A program made the position numbers and the translations under genes. The notes beneath the pieces were generated by a model. The model was not told the origin of the DNA. It did no database searches and saw nothing but the letters and a program-made list of their open reading frames with translations. DNA of 64,000 bases from Clostridia bacterium. Its GTDB lineage: Bacteria; Bacillota; Clostridia; Lachnospirales; Lachnospiraceae. Positions 35,164-43,583 of the stretch are shown here, piece after piece (position 1 is the stretch's first letter; every line of letters starts with the position of its first letter). Location of the stretch: positions 310,001 to 374,000 of the forward strand of contig CAJTAT010000004.1 in assembly GCA_910574475.1 (NCBI GenBank), in the 5' to 3' direction.

Positions 35164-36195
35164 ATGACCAGTTATGAGATTATGAAAGCAAATATCCATT
35201 TCCAAAATCCCGATCGGATTGGTCTGAGATTTGACAGGATAGCAGGGAAAGGCGATGTATGCCGTATTTTTGTACTTCCCCCAAAGGATAAAAGAGATAA
35301 CAGTAAAACCTATAGCGTTTCTAAAAAAGTTCGCCCTAACGATAATGAATATGATGAATGGGGCTGCCTGTGGAGAAGCGATGGAAAAGGTTCCAATATG
35401 GGAGAGCCCTGTAATGTTGCCCTGGAGGATCTCGAGACAGATCTTGAGAGCTTTCAATTTCCAGATCCCAAGGCTGAAGGACGCTTTGATGGGTTAGAGG
35501 AAGCCTTGAAAGTAGCAGAGGAAAAGCAGCTCTATGTACAGTTAAACAGCCCTCAGTGCATTTTTGAGCGTATGCACTTCTTACATGGATTTGAGGATAC
35601 TCTGTGTGATATTATGGAGCTTCCCGATGAAATGGCAGAGTTTGCTCGAAAACTGGCAGATTATCAGATTGGTATTATCGAAGAGGCATATCGGCTGGGC
35701 AAAGGAAGGATTCATTGCTACGATACCACGGACGACTGGGGTACACAGCTTGCTCTGATGATTCCTCCAAGAAAATTCCGCGAGATTTTTAAACCACAGT
35801 ATAAGCGAATTTTTGACAAAGCTCATGAGTGTAAAATGGATATTCGTTTTCACACAGATGGAAAGATCAATGATATCCTGGAAGACTTGATTGAGCTGGG
35901 TGTTGATATCATTAATATTCATCAGCCAAATCTGGTAGGAATTGATGCAGTGTCTAAGGTCGCTCAGGGACGTATCTGTTTCGAGGCTTCTGTAGATATT
36001 CAGACTACGATGCCAACAGGAGATAAGGAGAAGATAGAGCGGGAAGCAAAGGAACTTATCGAGAAATGGGCCACACCAAAGGGTGGATTCATCGGTGTGG
36101 AGTATGGTTATCTGGACGCTATTGGAACAACGAAAGAATCTATGCTTTTTGAGCTGGAATGTTTTGAAAAGTATGGTACATATAAAAAGGATTGA
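35164..36195 (+). CDS. Uroporphyrinogen-decarboxylase-superfamily protein (methyltransferase-like)
   Basis: 343 residues, TIM-barrel family that includes HemE and the MtaA/MtbA corrinoid methyltransferases. Seen: GFEDTLCDIMELPDEMAEF, HCYDTTDDWGTQLALMIPP, FKPQYKRIFDKAHECKMDIRFH-type, and IHQPNLVGI. It lacks the N-terminal Arg/Asp pocket of true HemE and the Cys-rich zinc site of MtaA is not obvious, so neither activity is assured. Ribosome site AAAGGAG. It ends the PTS operon, followed by a terminator. Such genes often neighbour catabolic operons in Lachnospiraceae; substrate unknown. Confidence 0.75.
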   Translation: MTSYEIMKANIHFQNPDRIGLRFDRIAGKGDVCRIFVLPPKDKRDNSKTYSVSKKVRPNDNEYDEWGCLWRSDGKGSNMGEPCNVALEDLETDLESFQFPDPKAEGRFDGLEEALKVAEEKQLYVQLNSPQCIFERMHFLHGFEDTLCDIMELPDEMAEFARKLADYQIGIIEEAYRLGKGRIHCYDTTDDWGTQLALMIPPRKFREIFKPQYKRIFDKAHECKMDIRFHTDGKINDILEDLIELGVDIINIHQPNLVGIDAVSKVAQGRICFEASVDIQTTMPTGDKEKIEREAKELIEKWATPKGGFIGVEYGYLDAIGTTKESMLFELECFEKYGTYKKD

Positions 36196-36226
36196 TAAAT
36201 AAGAATTAGTAGATTAAGAAGCTGCA

Positions 36227-36275
36227 GGGCGTCCTCCTCTTTTAGAAAGTAAAAGGGAGGACAGCCCATTTTTTT
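36227..36275. terminator. Strong terminator between convergent genes
   Basis: GGGC then GTCCTCCTCTTTTA pairs with TAAAAGGGAGGAC and GCCC (one mismatch bulge), followed by ATTTTTTT. It ends the PTS/UroD operon just before the opposite-strand gene's stop at 36278. Confidence 0.87.
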
Positions 36276-36277
36276 GA

Positions 36278-36661
36278 TCAGGAATCTTCCTCCTCCTCAT
36301 CCAGATCGAACTCTGGCATAGCCCCAATATTCTGGGTGTTCAGAGTCCGCCGTTTCAGGCGCTGCTCCTCAGACTTTTCCAGGATAAAGTCTTTGACTGC
36401 ACGGGCGTTTTTAATATGTAAAAGCTCCAGACGGGGATGGGTGACATCACCAGTATGACAGACAACTGTCCCAAGACTAAAGATACGCTCAAAGAGACTG
36501 CTGTTTAATGTGACATCCTGGATTTTATATACATAGCAATCGTTTTCCTTCCGATTCAGGAAGCCTTCTTCGATTGTGAGGATTTCCTCTTTGACGGTAT
36601 ATGTAGTAAAGGTAAGGGGAAGTCCCAGAAAGACCCAGCGTTTCTTTTCTCTAAATTCCAT
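36278..36661 (-). CDS. Bacterial PH-domain protein (DUF304/bPH2)
   Basis: 127 residues, one domain. [42 protein letters not shown], seen in shorter blocks, followed by [21 protein letters not shown], is the YdbT/DUF304 beta-barrel. The C-terminal tail is acidic. No membrane segment. It may bind lipid or protein at the membrane, as the family does, but no partner is next to it. ATG at 36661 is preceded by AAAGGAG. Confidence 0.82.
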   Translation of the reverse strand: MEFREKKRWVFLGLPLTFTTYTVKEEILTIEEGFLNRKENDCYVYKIQDVTLNSSLFERIFSLGTVVCHTGDVTHPRLELLHIKNARAVKDFILEKSEEQRLKRRTLNTQNIGAMPEFDLDEEEEDS

Positions 36662-36836
36662 ATGATTCTCCTTTCATCCAGATAAAATACAAAAAATAGA
36701 CTGTTTTCAGTCATATGAGAATAGTAACAGTATACTAGAAAAAGTAGCATTTTGCAAAAGATATTTATTGAAATTGGATTGGTTTTGATGTAGTATAGTA
36801 CAGGAACTGTAATACAAAATACTTTGGGAGGTATCT

Positions 36837-37754
36837 ATGAGACATGTAATGAGTCCGCTGGATTTCTCTGTGGGAGAGCTGGACAAGCTTCTTGATCTTG
36901 CCAGTGACATTGAGAAAAATCCTGCAAAATATGCACATGCCTGTGACGGAAAGGTTCTGGCAACTTTATTTTATGAGCCAAGTACGAGGACCAGGCTGAG
37001 TTTTGAATCGGCCATGATTCATTTGGGCGGCCAGGTGCTTGGTTTTTCCAATGCGGCGTCCAGTTCCGCAGCAAAAGGAGAAAGTGTTTCCGACACAATT
37101 CGTATGATTTCCTGTTATGCTGATATCTGTGCCATGCGGCATCCAAAAGAAGGAGCTCCTATGGTAGCTACAGCCGTCTCATCTATTCCTGTGATCAATG
37201 CAGGCGACGGTGGACATCAGCATCCCACACAAACCCTCACTGATCTTATGACAATACGCTCACTGAAAGGCCGTCTGAACCATTTGACCATAGGCCTGTG
37301 CGGAGACTTAAAGTTTGGACGTACCGTACACTCCTTGATCAATGCACTGGTACGATATGAGGATATTTCCTTTGTATTCATATCTCCAGATGAGCTACGG
37401 ATTCCCGACTATATCCGTGAAGATGTGCTGGACGCCAAGGGGATCTCTTATCAGGAAGTAGAGCGCCTGGAGGATGTTATTGGCGGACTGGACCTTTTAT
37501 ATATGACCCGTGTTCAGAGAGAACGCTTCTTCAATGAAGAGGATTATGTACGACTGAAAGACTTCTATATTTTAGACAAGAAAAAAATGGCTTTAGCAAA
37601 TGAAAATATGCTGGTATTGCATCCCCTTCCCAGAGTCAATGAAATATCTGTAGAAGTGGACAGTGATCCCCGGGCAGCATATTTCAAACAGGTACAGTAT
37701 GGCGTCTATGTGCGTATGGCCCTGATTCTTACATTGCTGGAGGTGGAAGTATAA
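36837..37754 (+). CDS. pyrB: Aspartate carbamoyltransferase catalytic chain
   Basis: 305 residues; joins carbamoyl phosphate and aspartate in the first committed step of pyrimidine synthesis. Seen: [12 protein letters not shown] (carbamoyl phosphate site, about residues 46-57), [15 protein letters not shown] (about 121-135), and HPLPRVNEI (about 262-270). Length is standard. ATG after GGGAGGTATCT. It overlaps pyrI by one base, so catalytic and regulatory chains are made together. I see no PyrR-type leader in the 175 bases upstream; a TATAGT at 36794-36799 is a plausible -10. Confidence 0.96.
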   Translation: MRHVMSPLDFSVGELDKLLDLASDIEKNPAKYAHACDGKVLATLFYEPSTRTRLSFESAMIHLGGQVLGFSNAASSSAAKGESVSDTIRMISCYADICAMRHPKEGAPMVATAVSSIPVINAGDGGHQHPTQTLTDLMTIRSLKGRLNHLTIGLCGDLKFGRTVHSLINALVRYEDISFVFISPDELRIPDYIREDVLDAKGISYQEVERLEDVIGGLDLLYMTRVQRERFFNEEDYVRLKDFYILDKKKMALANENMLVLHPLPRVNEISVEVDSDPRAAYFKQVQYGVYVRMALILTLLEVEV

Positions 37755-38200
37755 TGGCGAGTATCTTAAATGTTGGCCAGTTGGCAGAAGGCTTTGTATT
37801 GGATCATATTGAAGCCGGAAAGAGTATGGAGATCTATAAATACCTGAATCTGGATAAACTGGACTGTACTGTGGCTATTATTAAAAATGCCCGCAGTGAA
37901 AAAATGGGAAAGAAAGATATATTGAAGATTGAGTGCCCCATTGATTTTATTGATTTAAATGTGCTGGGCTTTATTGACCACAATATCACAGTCAATATTG
38001 TGAAAGATGAGAAGATCGTGGAGAAAATGACACTGACCCTCCCAAAAGAGATTCGAAACATTATCAAGTGTAAAAATCCCCGGTGTATTACTTCTATTGA
38101 GCAGGAACTGGATCACATCTTCCTGCTTACAGACCCGGAAAAGGAAGTCTATCGCTGCAAATACTGCGAAGAGAAGTATAATAGAAAGAAGAATAAGTAA
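37754..38200 (+). CDS. pyrI: Aspartate carbamoyltransferase regulatory chain
   Basis: 148 residues. The N-terminal allosteric domain (GFVLDHIEAGKSMEIYKYL) binds nucleotides; the C-terminal zinc domain has CKNPRC and CKYC, the four-Cys site that contacts PyrB. This confers feedback by CTP/ATP on the enzyme. Its ATG overlaps the pyrB stop (TAATG). The presence of pyrI, common in clostridia, is consistent with the proposed host group. Confidence 0.95.
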   Translation: MASILNVGQLAEGFVLDHIEAGKSMEIYKYLNLDKLDCTVAIIKNARSEKMGKKDILKIECPIDFIDLNVLGFIDHNITVNIVKDEKIVEKMTLTLPKEIRNIIKCKNPRCITSIEQELDHIFLLTDPEKEVYRCKYCEEKYNRKKNK

Positions 38201-38213
38201 AAAACTTAGACAG

Positions 38214-38279
38214 AAAAGACCTGTAAAACTTGTTACCATACGACCGGAAGGCCAAAGGGCAAAGTTTACAGGTCTTTTT
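38214..38279. terminator. Terminator shared by pyrI and the racemase gene
   Basis: AAAGACCTGTAAAACTT pairs with AAGTTTACAGGTCTTT (one bulged A) across a 30-base loop, followed by TTTTT-G. It lies between the convergent pyrI and racemase genes, and A-rich sequence on the other flank can serve the minus strand. Confidence 0.8.
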
Positions 38280-38286
38280 GCTCTAC

Positions 38287-39426
38287 TTAATCCTCTCGAA
38301 GATTCAGGCGGCAGAGAATTTCATTGGTGATAGTCCCTGCTTTTTCAGCCATATCCTCTACCCAGAGAATTTCCTCACCATCCTGTCCGATAAGGGTGAC
38401 AACATCTCCAACCTGTGCTTCGGGGATGTCTGTCACATCTACCAGAATTTGATCCATACAGATATTCCCTAGGATATGCGATTTCTTTCCGTGGATAAGT
38501 ACGGGAACTTCCTGGTTGGAAAGGTTGCGGGGAAGCCCATCTGCGTATCCTATGGTGACAGCAGCGATGCACATGGGGTGTTTTGCTTCAAAGTTACGTC
38601 CATAGCTCACATTTTCTCCTGGCAGCAGATTCTTGATCTGAGCAATCCTTGCGTGGAGAGAGAGTACAGGAAAGAGGGTATATTTTTTGGAGAGCACTGG
38701 TTCCGGCTGGCTGAAGGCGCCGTACATAGCGATACCAAACCTTGCATAGGATAAAGGGAGACCTGTATAATTTAGAGCCCCATAACTGTTCTGAAGATGG
38801 AGCTTTCCTGGATTGTATCCCCTGCTCTGTAATTCTTTGACTGTCTCAAAAAAGGTAGAGATCTGGAGCTTGGTAAAACGAATATCATCTGGGTCTGAGC
38901 TGTCAGCTACACACAGATGGGAAAACATACCTGAGATTTGAAGATTGGGACAGGAAAAAAGCTTTGTCAATTCTTCTATATGCTCTGGCCGTTCTCCCAG
39001 TCGGTGCATGCCTGTATCCAGTTTTATATGGATTTTGATGGGGTTTAAAGCAGCCTGGTCTAAAGCCAGGGCATGAGCACAGTCAGCGGCCGTCTGAATT
39101 AGATCATACTGATGAATAAGATCTGCTTTTTTAGGAGATGTGTATCCCAAGATAAGGATATCTCCCTGAATGTTGTGACGGCGCAGCTCAATACCCTCCT
39201 GGAGAGTTGCCACGGCAAAAGAGTGCACCCCAAGTTTGTTCAGATAGGAAGAGACGGGAACAGCTCCGTGACCGTAGGCGTTTGCTTTGACCACAGCCAT
39301 AAAGCTACAGCCTTCAGGGAGCAGGTCTTCCAGCATACGTACGTTTCGTTCCAGATTATCGTAATGAATTTCTGCCCAGACTCGTTTCTCTGTTTGTTCT
39401 GTGGAATCTTGATTGATTTGAGACAT
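38287..39426 (-). CDS. vanT: VanT racemase domain as a separate protein (serine/alanine racemase)
   Basis: 379 residues, PLP alanine-racemase fold; makes D-serine from L-serine for the VanG ligase. AVVKANAYGHG holds the PLP lysine (about residue 47), and IGYADGLPR the second conserved block. The C-terminus reads CRLNLRED and stops, without the Y-R-V-P-R of ordinary alanine racemases, where the substrate-selective Tyr would be. ATG at 39426 follows AGGAGG. VanT in vanG/vanC clusters is normally one protein with an N-terminal membrane domain; here that half is the next gene upstream, separated by a structured element. A plain Alr role is the alternative. Confidence 0.82.
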   Translation of the reverse strand: MSQINQDSTEQTEKRVWAEIHYDNLERNVRMLEDLLPEGCSFMAVVKANAYGHGAVPVSSYLNKLGVHSFAVATLQEGIELRRHNIQGDILILGYTSPKKADLIHQYDLIQTAADCAHALALDQAALNPIKIHIKLDTGMHRLGERPEHIEELTKLFSCPNLQISGMFSHLCVADSSDPDDIRFTKLQISTFFETVKELQSRGYNPGKLHLQNSYGALNYTGLPLSYARFGIAMYGAFSQPEPVLSKKYTLFPVLSLHARIAQIKNLLPGENVSYGRNFEAKHPMCIAAVTIGYADGLPRNLSNQEVPVLIHGKKSHILGNICMDQILVDVTDIPEAQVGDVVTLIGQDGEEILWVEDMAEKAGTITNEILCRLNLRED

Positions 39427-39447
39427 AATATATGTTCCTCCTATTAT

Positions 39448-39554
39448 AAGTTCCGCTACAGCCCCTACAGCCCACGGGGAACTAGAACGAATTTCCGGCC
39501 ACAAAAGCATGCGTCCGTAAATTGTTCTGTGGGCTGTAGGGGCTTTCGCTGATT
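39448..39554 (-). repeat. Structured intercistronic element, copy B
   Basis: Lies between the two halves of VanT. A perfect 15-bp stem GCCCCTACAGCCCAC (39461-39475) with its complement (39529-39543), an inner stem GAACGAATTT (39485-39494) with AAATTGTTC (39519-39527), and in transcript sense an apical ACGCATGCTTTTG. It aligns along its length with 5978-6086, sharing both ends (AAATCAGC and GCGGAACTT) and the apical loop. It ends a few bases before the racemase ribosome site. No U-tract. Confidence 0.72.
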
Positions 39555-39562
39555 TAGACATA

Positions 39563-40573
39563 TCATGATTTAAACCTGGCCCGGATTCGCTCCAGGGCGA
39601 AGAGGGCGGCCCAGCAAAAAAGAAAGGTGGAGACAGATACGGCCATGTAATGTACCAGACTGTTATCCACAAATATCTGTAGTCCTGTAATCTTTGCTCC
39701 GGCCCGCACTACAAGGATAAAGAGGGGATGGAGCAGATAAATGAAAAGTGGCAGATCTTTGGGAAGCCGTGAGGTGAAATCTGGCCCATCTCCGTCCAGG
39801 AGCGCAGAGAAGAAGACATACATGAGAGGCAGCAGGAAAAGGTACATGCTGTCGTGACGCTGGATGTCAAAAATGCGAAGCGTAATGCCCTCAGCTAAAA
39901 TCAGACCGGAGAATATGCCCACAGCCACCAGTGAAAACACATCGGAAGGGCGCTCTTTTGATGACAACAGCCAACCTAAAAACAGGAAGACAGGGGTGTA
40001 AAAGAGACCGTTTCGGGTATATTCAAATACATGAAATAGGCCGTCGTAGCAGGTATGAACCAGGGAGGCCTCTGAAAACAACCCATAGTAACTGTCTCCA
40101 AAAAGGCCGACGAGATAGAGAATACCTGTCAGTATAGCTACAGCCGGCATGGGCAGGGTCCGCAAGAAGAAAAGCATCAGGACAAAGCCTAAAAGCAGGG
40201 CGGGCAGATACCAGAGATGATAAAAAGTGCCGTCCAGAAAGATCATTTTTAAGATGCCCACAGGCCCGGCGCCTTTAAAATGGCCGGCGTAGATTCCTAC
40301 AGGAAGAAAGAGGATCATGGAGACAAGATAAATGATGCCGATGCGCTTTAAGTAAGTGAAAGCGATCTTGTTGTCCTTCAGAGCCCGGGGCAGAATAAAA
40401 TATCCTGTCACCATGAAGAAGAAAGGAACTGCTGTTCTGGCTATAATCCGGGTCAAAATAAAATCGGCTTCTACACTTATGGAGGTCAGTGGCGACGTGT
40501 GTATGGCAATCACCAGAAGAGCGGCCCAAAGCTTAAAATGATTGATACATGGATAAATGTGCCTTTTGCTCAA
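39563..40573 (-). CDS. VanT membrane domain as a separate protein (acyltransferase-3 fold)
   Basis: 336 residues, about ten membrane segments, with FKLWAALLVIAIHTSPL (conserved His) and RTAVPFFFMVTGYFILP near the N-terminus. This is the acyltransferase-3-like domain that forms the N-terminal half of VanT in vanG/vanC operons; there it is thought to take up L-serine. The gene sits between vanXY and the racemase gene, and 336 plus 379 residues equals a full VanT (about 710). ATG at 40573; six bases after the vanXY stop. It could also work alone as an O-acyltransferase. Confidence 0.8.
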   Translation of the reverse strand: MSKRHIYPCINHFKLWAALLVIAIHTSPLTSISVEADFILTRIIARTAVPFFFMVTGYFILPRALKDNKIAFTYLKRIGIIYLVSMILFLPVGIYAGHFKGAGPVGILKMIFLDGTFYHLWYLPALLLGFVLMLFFLRTLPMPAVAILTGILYLVGLFGDSYYGLFSEASLVHTCYDGLFHVFEYTRNGLFYTPVFLFLGWLLSSKERPSDVFSLVAVGIFSGLILAEGITLRIFDIQRHDSMYLFLLPLMYVFFSALLDGDGPDFTSRLPKDLPLFIYLLHPLFILVVRAGAKITGLQIFVDNSLVHYMAVSVSTFLFCWAALFALERIRARFKS

Positions 40574-40579
40574 AGCCAG

Positions 40580-41326
40580 TCACCTCCAAAGGGTGAAGAC
40601 AAAACCACCCGTATTTGTGCCGGATACCTGAAAAGGCAGATACCCGGGAAATTCTACCTGAACCTGACAGTTTTCAGCCTTCTGGTAAAAGATTTCAAAG
40701 TTTTTATTTTCAACCTGAACTTTAAGGTGGTTGCCCTCATAGGGAAACTGGCCAATATAGTCCAGATATTCTTCCAGTGCAAAGTTGTGAGCCTGTATGA
40801 GAGAGGAATGAGGAAAGCCTACATAGCGAAAATGCCAGGGCTCCGCAGAAATCCCTGTAATACCTTCTTTGCTTTCCTGGTAGCGCTCAATAAAGCCATA
40901 GACAGCCATTTTCCTGCGAAAAGCCTCACAGATACCTTCCCGGGGAAAATAGGGGCGGATAAAGTCAATAGATTCCTGGTTCAAAGCCAGGTCAATAGCA
41001 AGCCCTGTCTGATGTTCACTACAATTTGGAAGAGCCACGTATTTTTGTGTGAAATCAGCCCCGTTTTCCTCCAAAGATGAAGCATAGATCTCCTTCTGCT
41101 CTTCCAGAGTGCGGTAGCCGCTGACTGGCACGATGGACGCACCGCAACTGATAGCCTTGAATAGATTGTCCAGGACAAGGCTTGTCTTGCGCTCCAGAAG
41201 AACTTCTGAACTTTTAAAATAATTGAGCTTGTCCGGCGAAACAGTTTCTCTCAGGGGATGATCTGCATTGACTAAAATGAGATTTCCCCTGAAAGCCATT
41301 TCTGGTGTAAGGGTTATACTTTTCAT
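40580..41326 (-). CDS. vanXY: VanXY-type D,D-dipeptidase/D,D-carboxypeptidase
   Basis: 248 residues, M15B zinc peptidase. SGYRTLEEQKEIY, then SEHQTGLAIDLA (His and Asp zinc ligands, about residues 103-114) and EPWHFRYVG (catalytic Glu and third ligand His, about 161-169). It removes D-Ala-D-Ala dipeptide and trims pentapeptide ends so that only D-Ala-D-Ser precursors remain. No signal peptide, as in VanXY of vanG/vanC clusters (the VanY of vanA is membrane bound). ATG eight bases after the vanG stop. Confidence 0.9.
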   Translation of the reverse strand: MKSITLTPEMAFRGNLILVNADHPLRETVSPDKLNYFKSSEVLLERKTSLVLDNLFKAISCGASIVPVSGYRTLEEQKEIYASSLEENGADFTQKYVALPNCSEHQTGLAIDLALNQESIDFIRPYFPREGICEAFRRKMAVYGFIERYQESKEGITGISAEPWHFRYVGFPHSSLIQAHNFALEEYLDYIGQFPYEGNHLKVQVENKNFEIFYQKAENCQVQVEFPGYLPFQVSGTNTGGFVFTLWR

Positions 41327-41334
41327 GGGATATA

Positions 41335-42384
41335 CTACCCCTCTACTGCTAATCGAATTAAGGCGTCAATAATTTCTTCAAAAGTCATACCAATACCCTT
41401 GAGCATATTGGGGTAGCGGCTATGAGAGGTGAACCCTGGGATGGTGTTGACCTCATTAAATACAATCCGCCCATCGGGCGTCAAAAACATGTCCACCCGG
41501 GACAGGCCTTTACAGGACAGTATACGGTAGATGCGCCCGGCTGTCTCTCGGATACGGTCTGCTGTCTGGGAGTCAATCCGTGCAGGCATATGGATCTTTG
41601 AGGTTTTCAGAGTATACTTCTCTGTATAGTCGAAAAAGCCGTCTGACAACTCGATTTCGTCTACTTCTCCGATAATGAGATTTTCATTGCCAAGTACTGC
41701 ACATCCCACCTCAAAGCCAGGTATGGACTCCTCCACAATCACAGTATCATCGTGGGAAAAAGCCGTATGGATAGCTTCCTCTAACTGACTGGGATTTCCA
41801 ACCTTTGTGATACCAAAAGAAGATCCGGCTTTGACTGGCTTTACGTAAAGGGGATAAGTAAGCCCAGATGTCATGGAGAGCTGCTCTGCCTGTGTGGGTA
41901 CCCGCTTAAAGTGTATGGATTTGGGCACTTCAATGCCATCTAAGCTCACTAAGGTATGAGCTAAATGTTTGTTCATACCCAAAACGGAACTTTCCATACC
42001 ACAGCCCACAATGGGAATACCTGCCAACTCACATAACCCCTGTACAGTGCCATCCTCCCCGTTCTTTCCATGAAGTACAGGAAATACTGCATCCAGATGG
42101 ATGAGCTCGATCTCTCCTCCACGCATGAGGTAAAGGCCGTGTTCCGTCCGATTCGGTGATATGATCGTGGGAAAACAATCAGAAGAAGACCAGGTGTCCT
42201 CCGGGATACGATCAATATCTCCCTGGTAGTAGAGCCAGGTGCCCTCTCTGGTAATGCCAATGAGATGAGCCTCATATTTTGTCTGATCAAGATAAGATAT
42301 AACGGAGTATGCTGATTGAAGGGAAACTTCATATTCTGTAGAACATCCTCCGAATAGTATTGCGACTGCTGTTTTATGTGTCAT
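41335..42384 (-). CDS. vanG: D-alanine-D-serine ligase
   Basis: 349 residues, ATP-grasp. AILFGGCSTEYEVSLQSA at the N-terminus, PVLHGKNGEDGTVQGL, PLYVKPVKAGSSFGITKV, EKYTLKTSKIHMPAR in the loop that sets the second substrate, and FNEVNTIPGFT. The loop and GGCSTEYEVSL opening match VanG-type ligases rather than Ddl (GGxSxEHxVS). It makes D-Ala-D-Ser, which lowers vancomycin binding to the cell wall. Central gene of the cluster; the order regulator-kinase-ligase-peptidase-racemase confirms it. ATG follows GGAAGGAAGG. Confidence 0.94.
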   Translation of the reverse strand: MTHKTAVAILFGGCSTEYEVSLQSAYSVISYLDQTKYEAHLIGITREGTWLYYQGDIDRIPEDTWSSSDCFPTIISPNRTEHGLYLMRGGEIELIHLDAVFPVLHGKNGEDGTVQGLCELAGIPIVGCGMESSVLGMNKHLAHTLVSLDGIEVPKSIHFKRVPTQAEQLSMTSGLTYPLYVKPVKAGSSFGITKVGNPSQLEEAIHTAFSHDDTVIVEESIPGFEVGCAVLGNENLIIGEVDEIELSDGFFDYTEKYTLKTSKIHMPARIDSQTADRIRETAGRIYRILSCKGLSRVDMFLTPDGRIVFNEVNTIPGFTSHSRYPNMLKGIGMTFEEIIDALIRLAVEG

Positions 42385-42449
42385 GATTTATCCTTCCTTC
42401 CTTTAATGTACTTTACCGGACGACAGATCAGATGTCAACCAGTTTTCTT

Positions 42450-43583
42450 TTACTCAGCCGGCAGACAGATAGAAAATACAGTTCCGTTTTCTGCACTTTC
42501 AGCAGAGATAGTGCCCTGGTGGGCGGTGATAATCTCTTTGGCAATAGCAAGTCCCAGACCGGCGCCTCCGGTGGAGCTGGAACGTGCACTGTCCAGCCGA
42601 TAGAATTTTTCAAAGATAGAATTTAGTTTTTCAGCCGGGATTACAGGTCCCTGATTGGTAAAAGTGATATGAATCTTGTCCTGATCCTTATTCATTCTGG
42701 CGCGGATTTTTATCACACTGTTGTCATAGCTGTAAGCGGCTGCATTTTTTAATATATTATTAAAGACTCGGGCGAGCTTGTCAGGATCCCCAGGGAGAAT
42801 TAAATCTTCCGGTACATCCACATGAGCACTTTTGCCGCCAGGAGCCAATATGGGGTAGAATTCCTCCACCATCTGTTGAAGCATATAGGACAGATGAAGA
42901 GATTCTTTGTTCAGCGGTATGGTCTGTAGATTGAACCGGGTTATTTCAAAAAACTCGTTGATAAGCTGTTCCAATCTGTAAGCCTTCTCCACAGTAATAG
43001 ATAGATATTTGGCTCGCATTTCCAGAGGAAGCTCTGGGGCCTCCTTCAACAATTCCAAATAGCCGATGACAGAGGTCAGGGGCGTTCGGATGTCATGGGC
43101 CAGATAAACCACCAAATCATTTTTGCGCTGTTCGGCCTGCCTGGCGTCCCGTTCCCTCTTGTCCAGAATATTTTTACATTCATTCAGCTTCAGTTCCAAA
43201 AATCCCATTTCTGGGGACAGGGTAATCAAATCTGAAGATTCCTCCAAAAGAGCATCACATCCGGCAGAAATCTCATCAAAATATTCTGTGGTCCATCGGA
43301 TGGAATATCGGAACACGATGATCATGGCAATGATGATAGTTACGCAGATGATAGTCTCCAGATGATGGCGGAAGGTAGCCTCATAAATATAGAGGGCATC
43401 CCTATAATTCAAACGAAAGGTATTGGCCAGAAATTCCACCACAGCATCACCGAAACGCCCACGAATCAGCTCCCTAAGCCCCAGTACAATGCCGATGGAA
43501 ATGAAAACCATAGACAACATTCTTCGCGTCATTTTCCGCTCAAAGAGGATATAGCTGCTTTTTCTTACAGTTTTTTTACTCAA
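42450..43583 (-). CDS. vanS: VanS-type sensor histidine kinase
   Basis: 377 residues. Two membrane segments (about 20-40 and 75-93) bracket a short extracellular loop, then a HAMP-like linker and HisKA with VVYLAHDIRTPLTSV (phospho-His about residue 160), N-box VFNNILKNAAAY, and G-boxes TGGAGLGLAIAK. It would sense glycopeptide or its effect on lipid II and phosphorylate VanR. Starts eight bases inside the vanR stop. The 65-bp gap to vanG may carry a second promoter, as in other vanG clusters, but I do not see a clear one. Confidence 0.9.
   Translation of the reverse strand: MSKKTVRKSSYILFERKMTRRMLSMVFISIGIVLGLRELIRGRFGDAVVEFLANTFRLNYRDALYIYEATFRHHLETIICVTIIIAMIIVFRYSIRWTTEYFDEISAGCDALLEESSDLITLSPEMGFLELKLNECKNILDKRERDARQAEQRKNDLVVYLAHDIRTPLTSVIGYLELLKEAPELPLEMRAKYLSITVEKAYRLEQLINEFFEITRFNLQTIPLNKESLHLSYMLQQMVEEFYPILAPGGKSAHVDVPEDLILPGDPDKLARVFNNILKNAAAYSYDNSVIKIRARMNKDQDKIHITFTNQGPVIPAEKLNSIFEKFYRLDSARSSSTGGAGLGLAIAKEIITAHQGTISAESAENGTVFSICLPAE

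Noticed and set aside
38287-39426. Housekeeping alanine racemase unrelated to resistance
   Set aside because: Possible alone, but its place directly after the VanT membrane domain in a vanG operon and the altered C-terminus favour the VanT racemase half.
39427-39672. The racemase frame stays open upstream to 39672, as if the protein had an 82-residue N-terminal extension
   Set aside because: The extension crosses the structured element and the end of the VanT membrane-domain gene in another frame, and has no conserved residues. ATG at 39426 has an ideal AGGAGG site.
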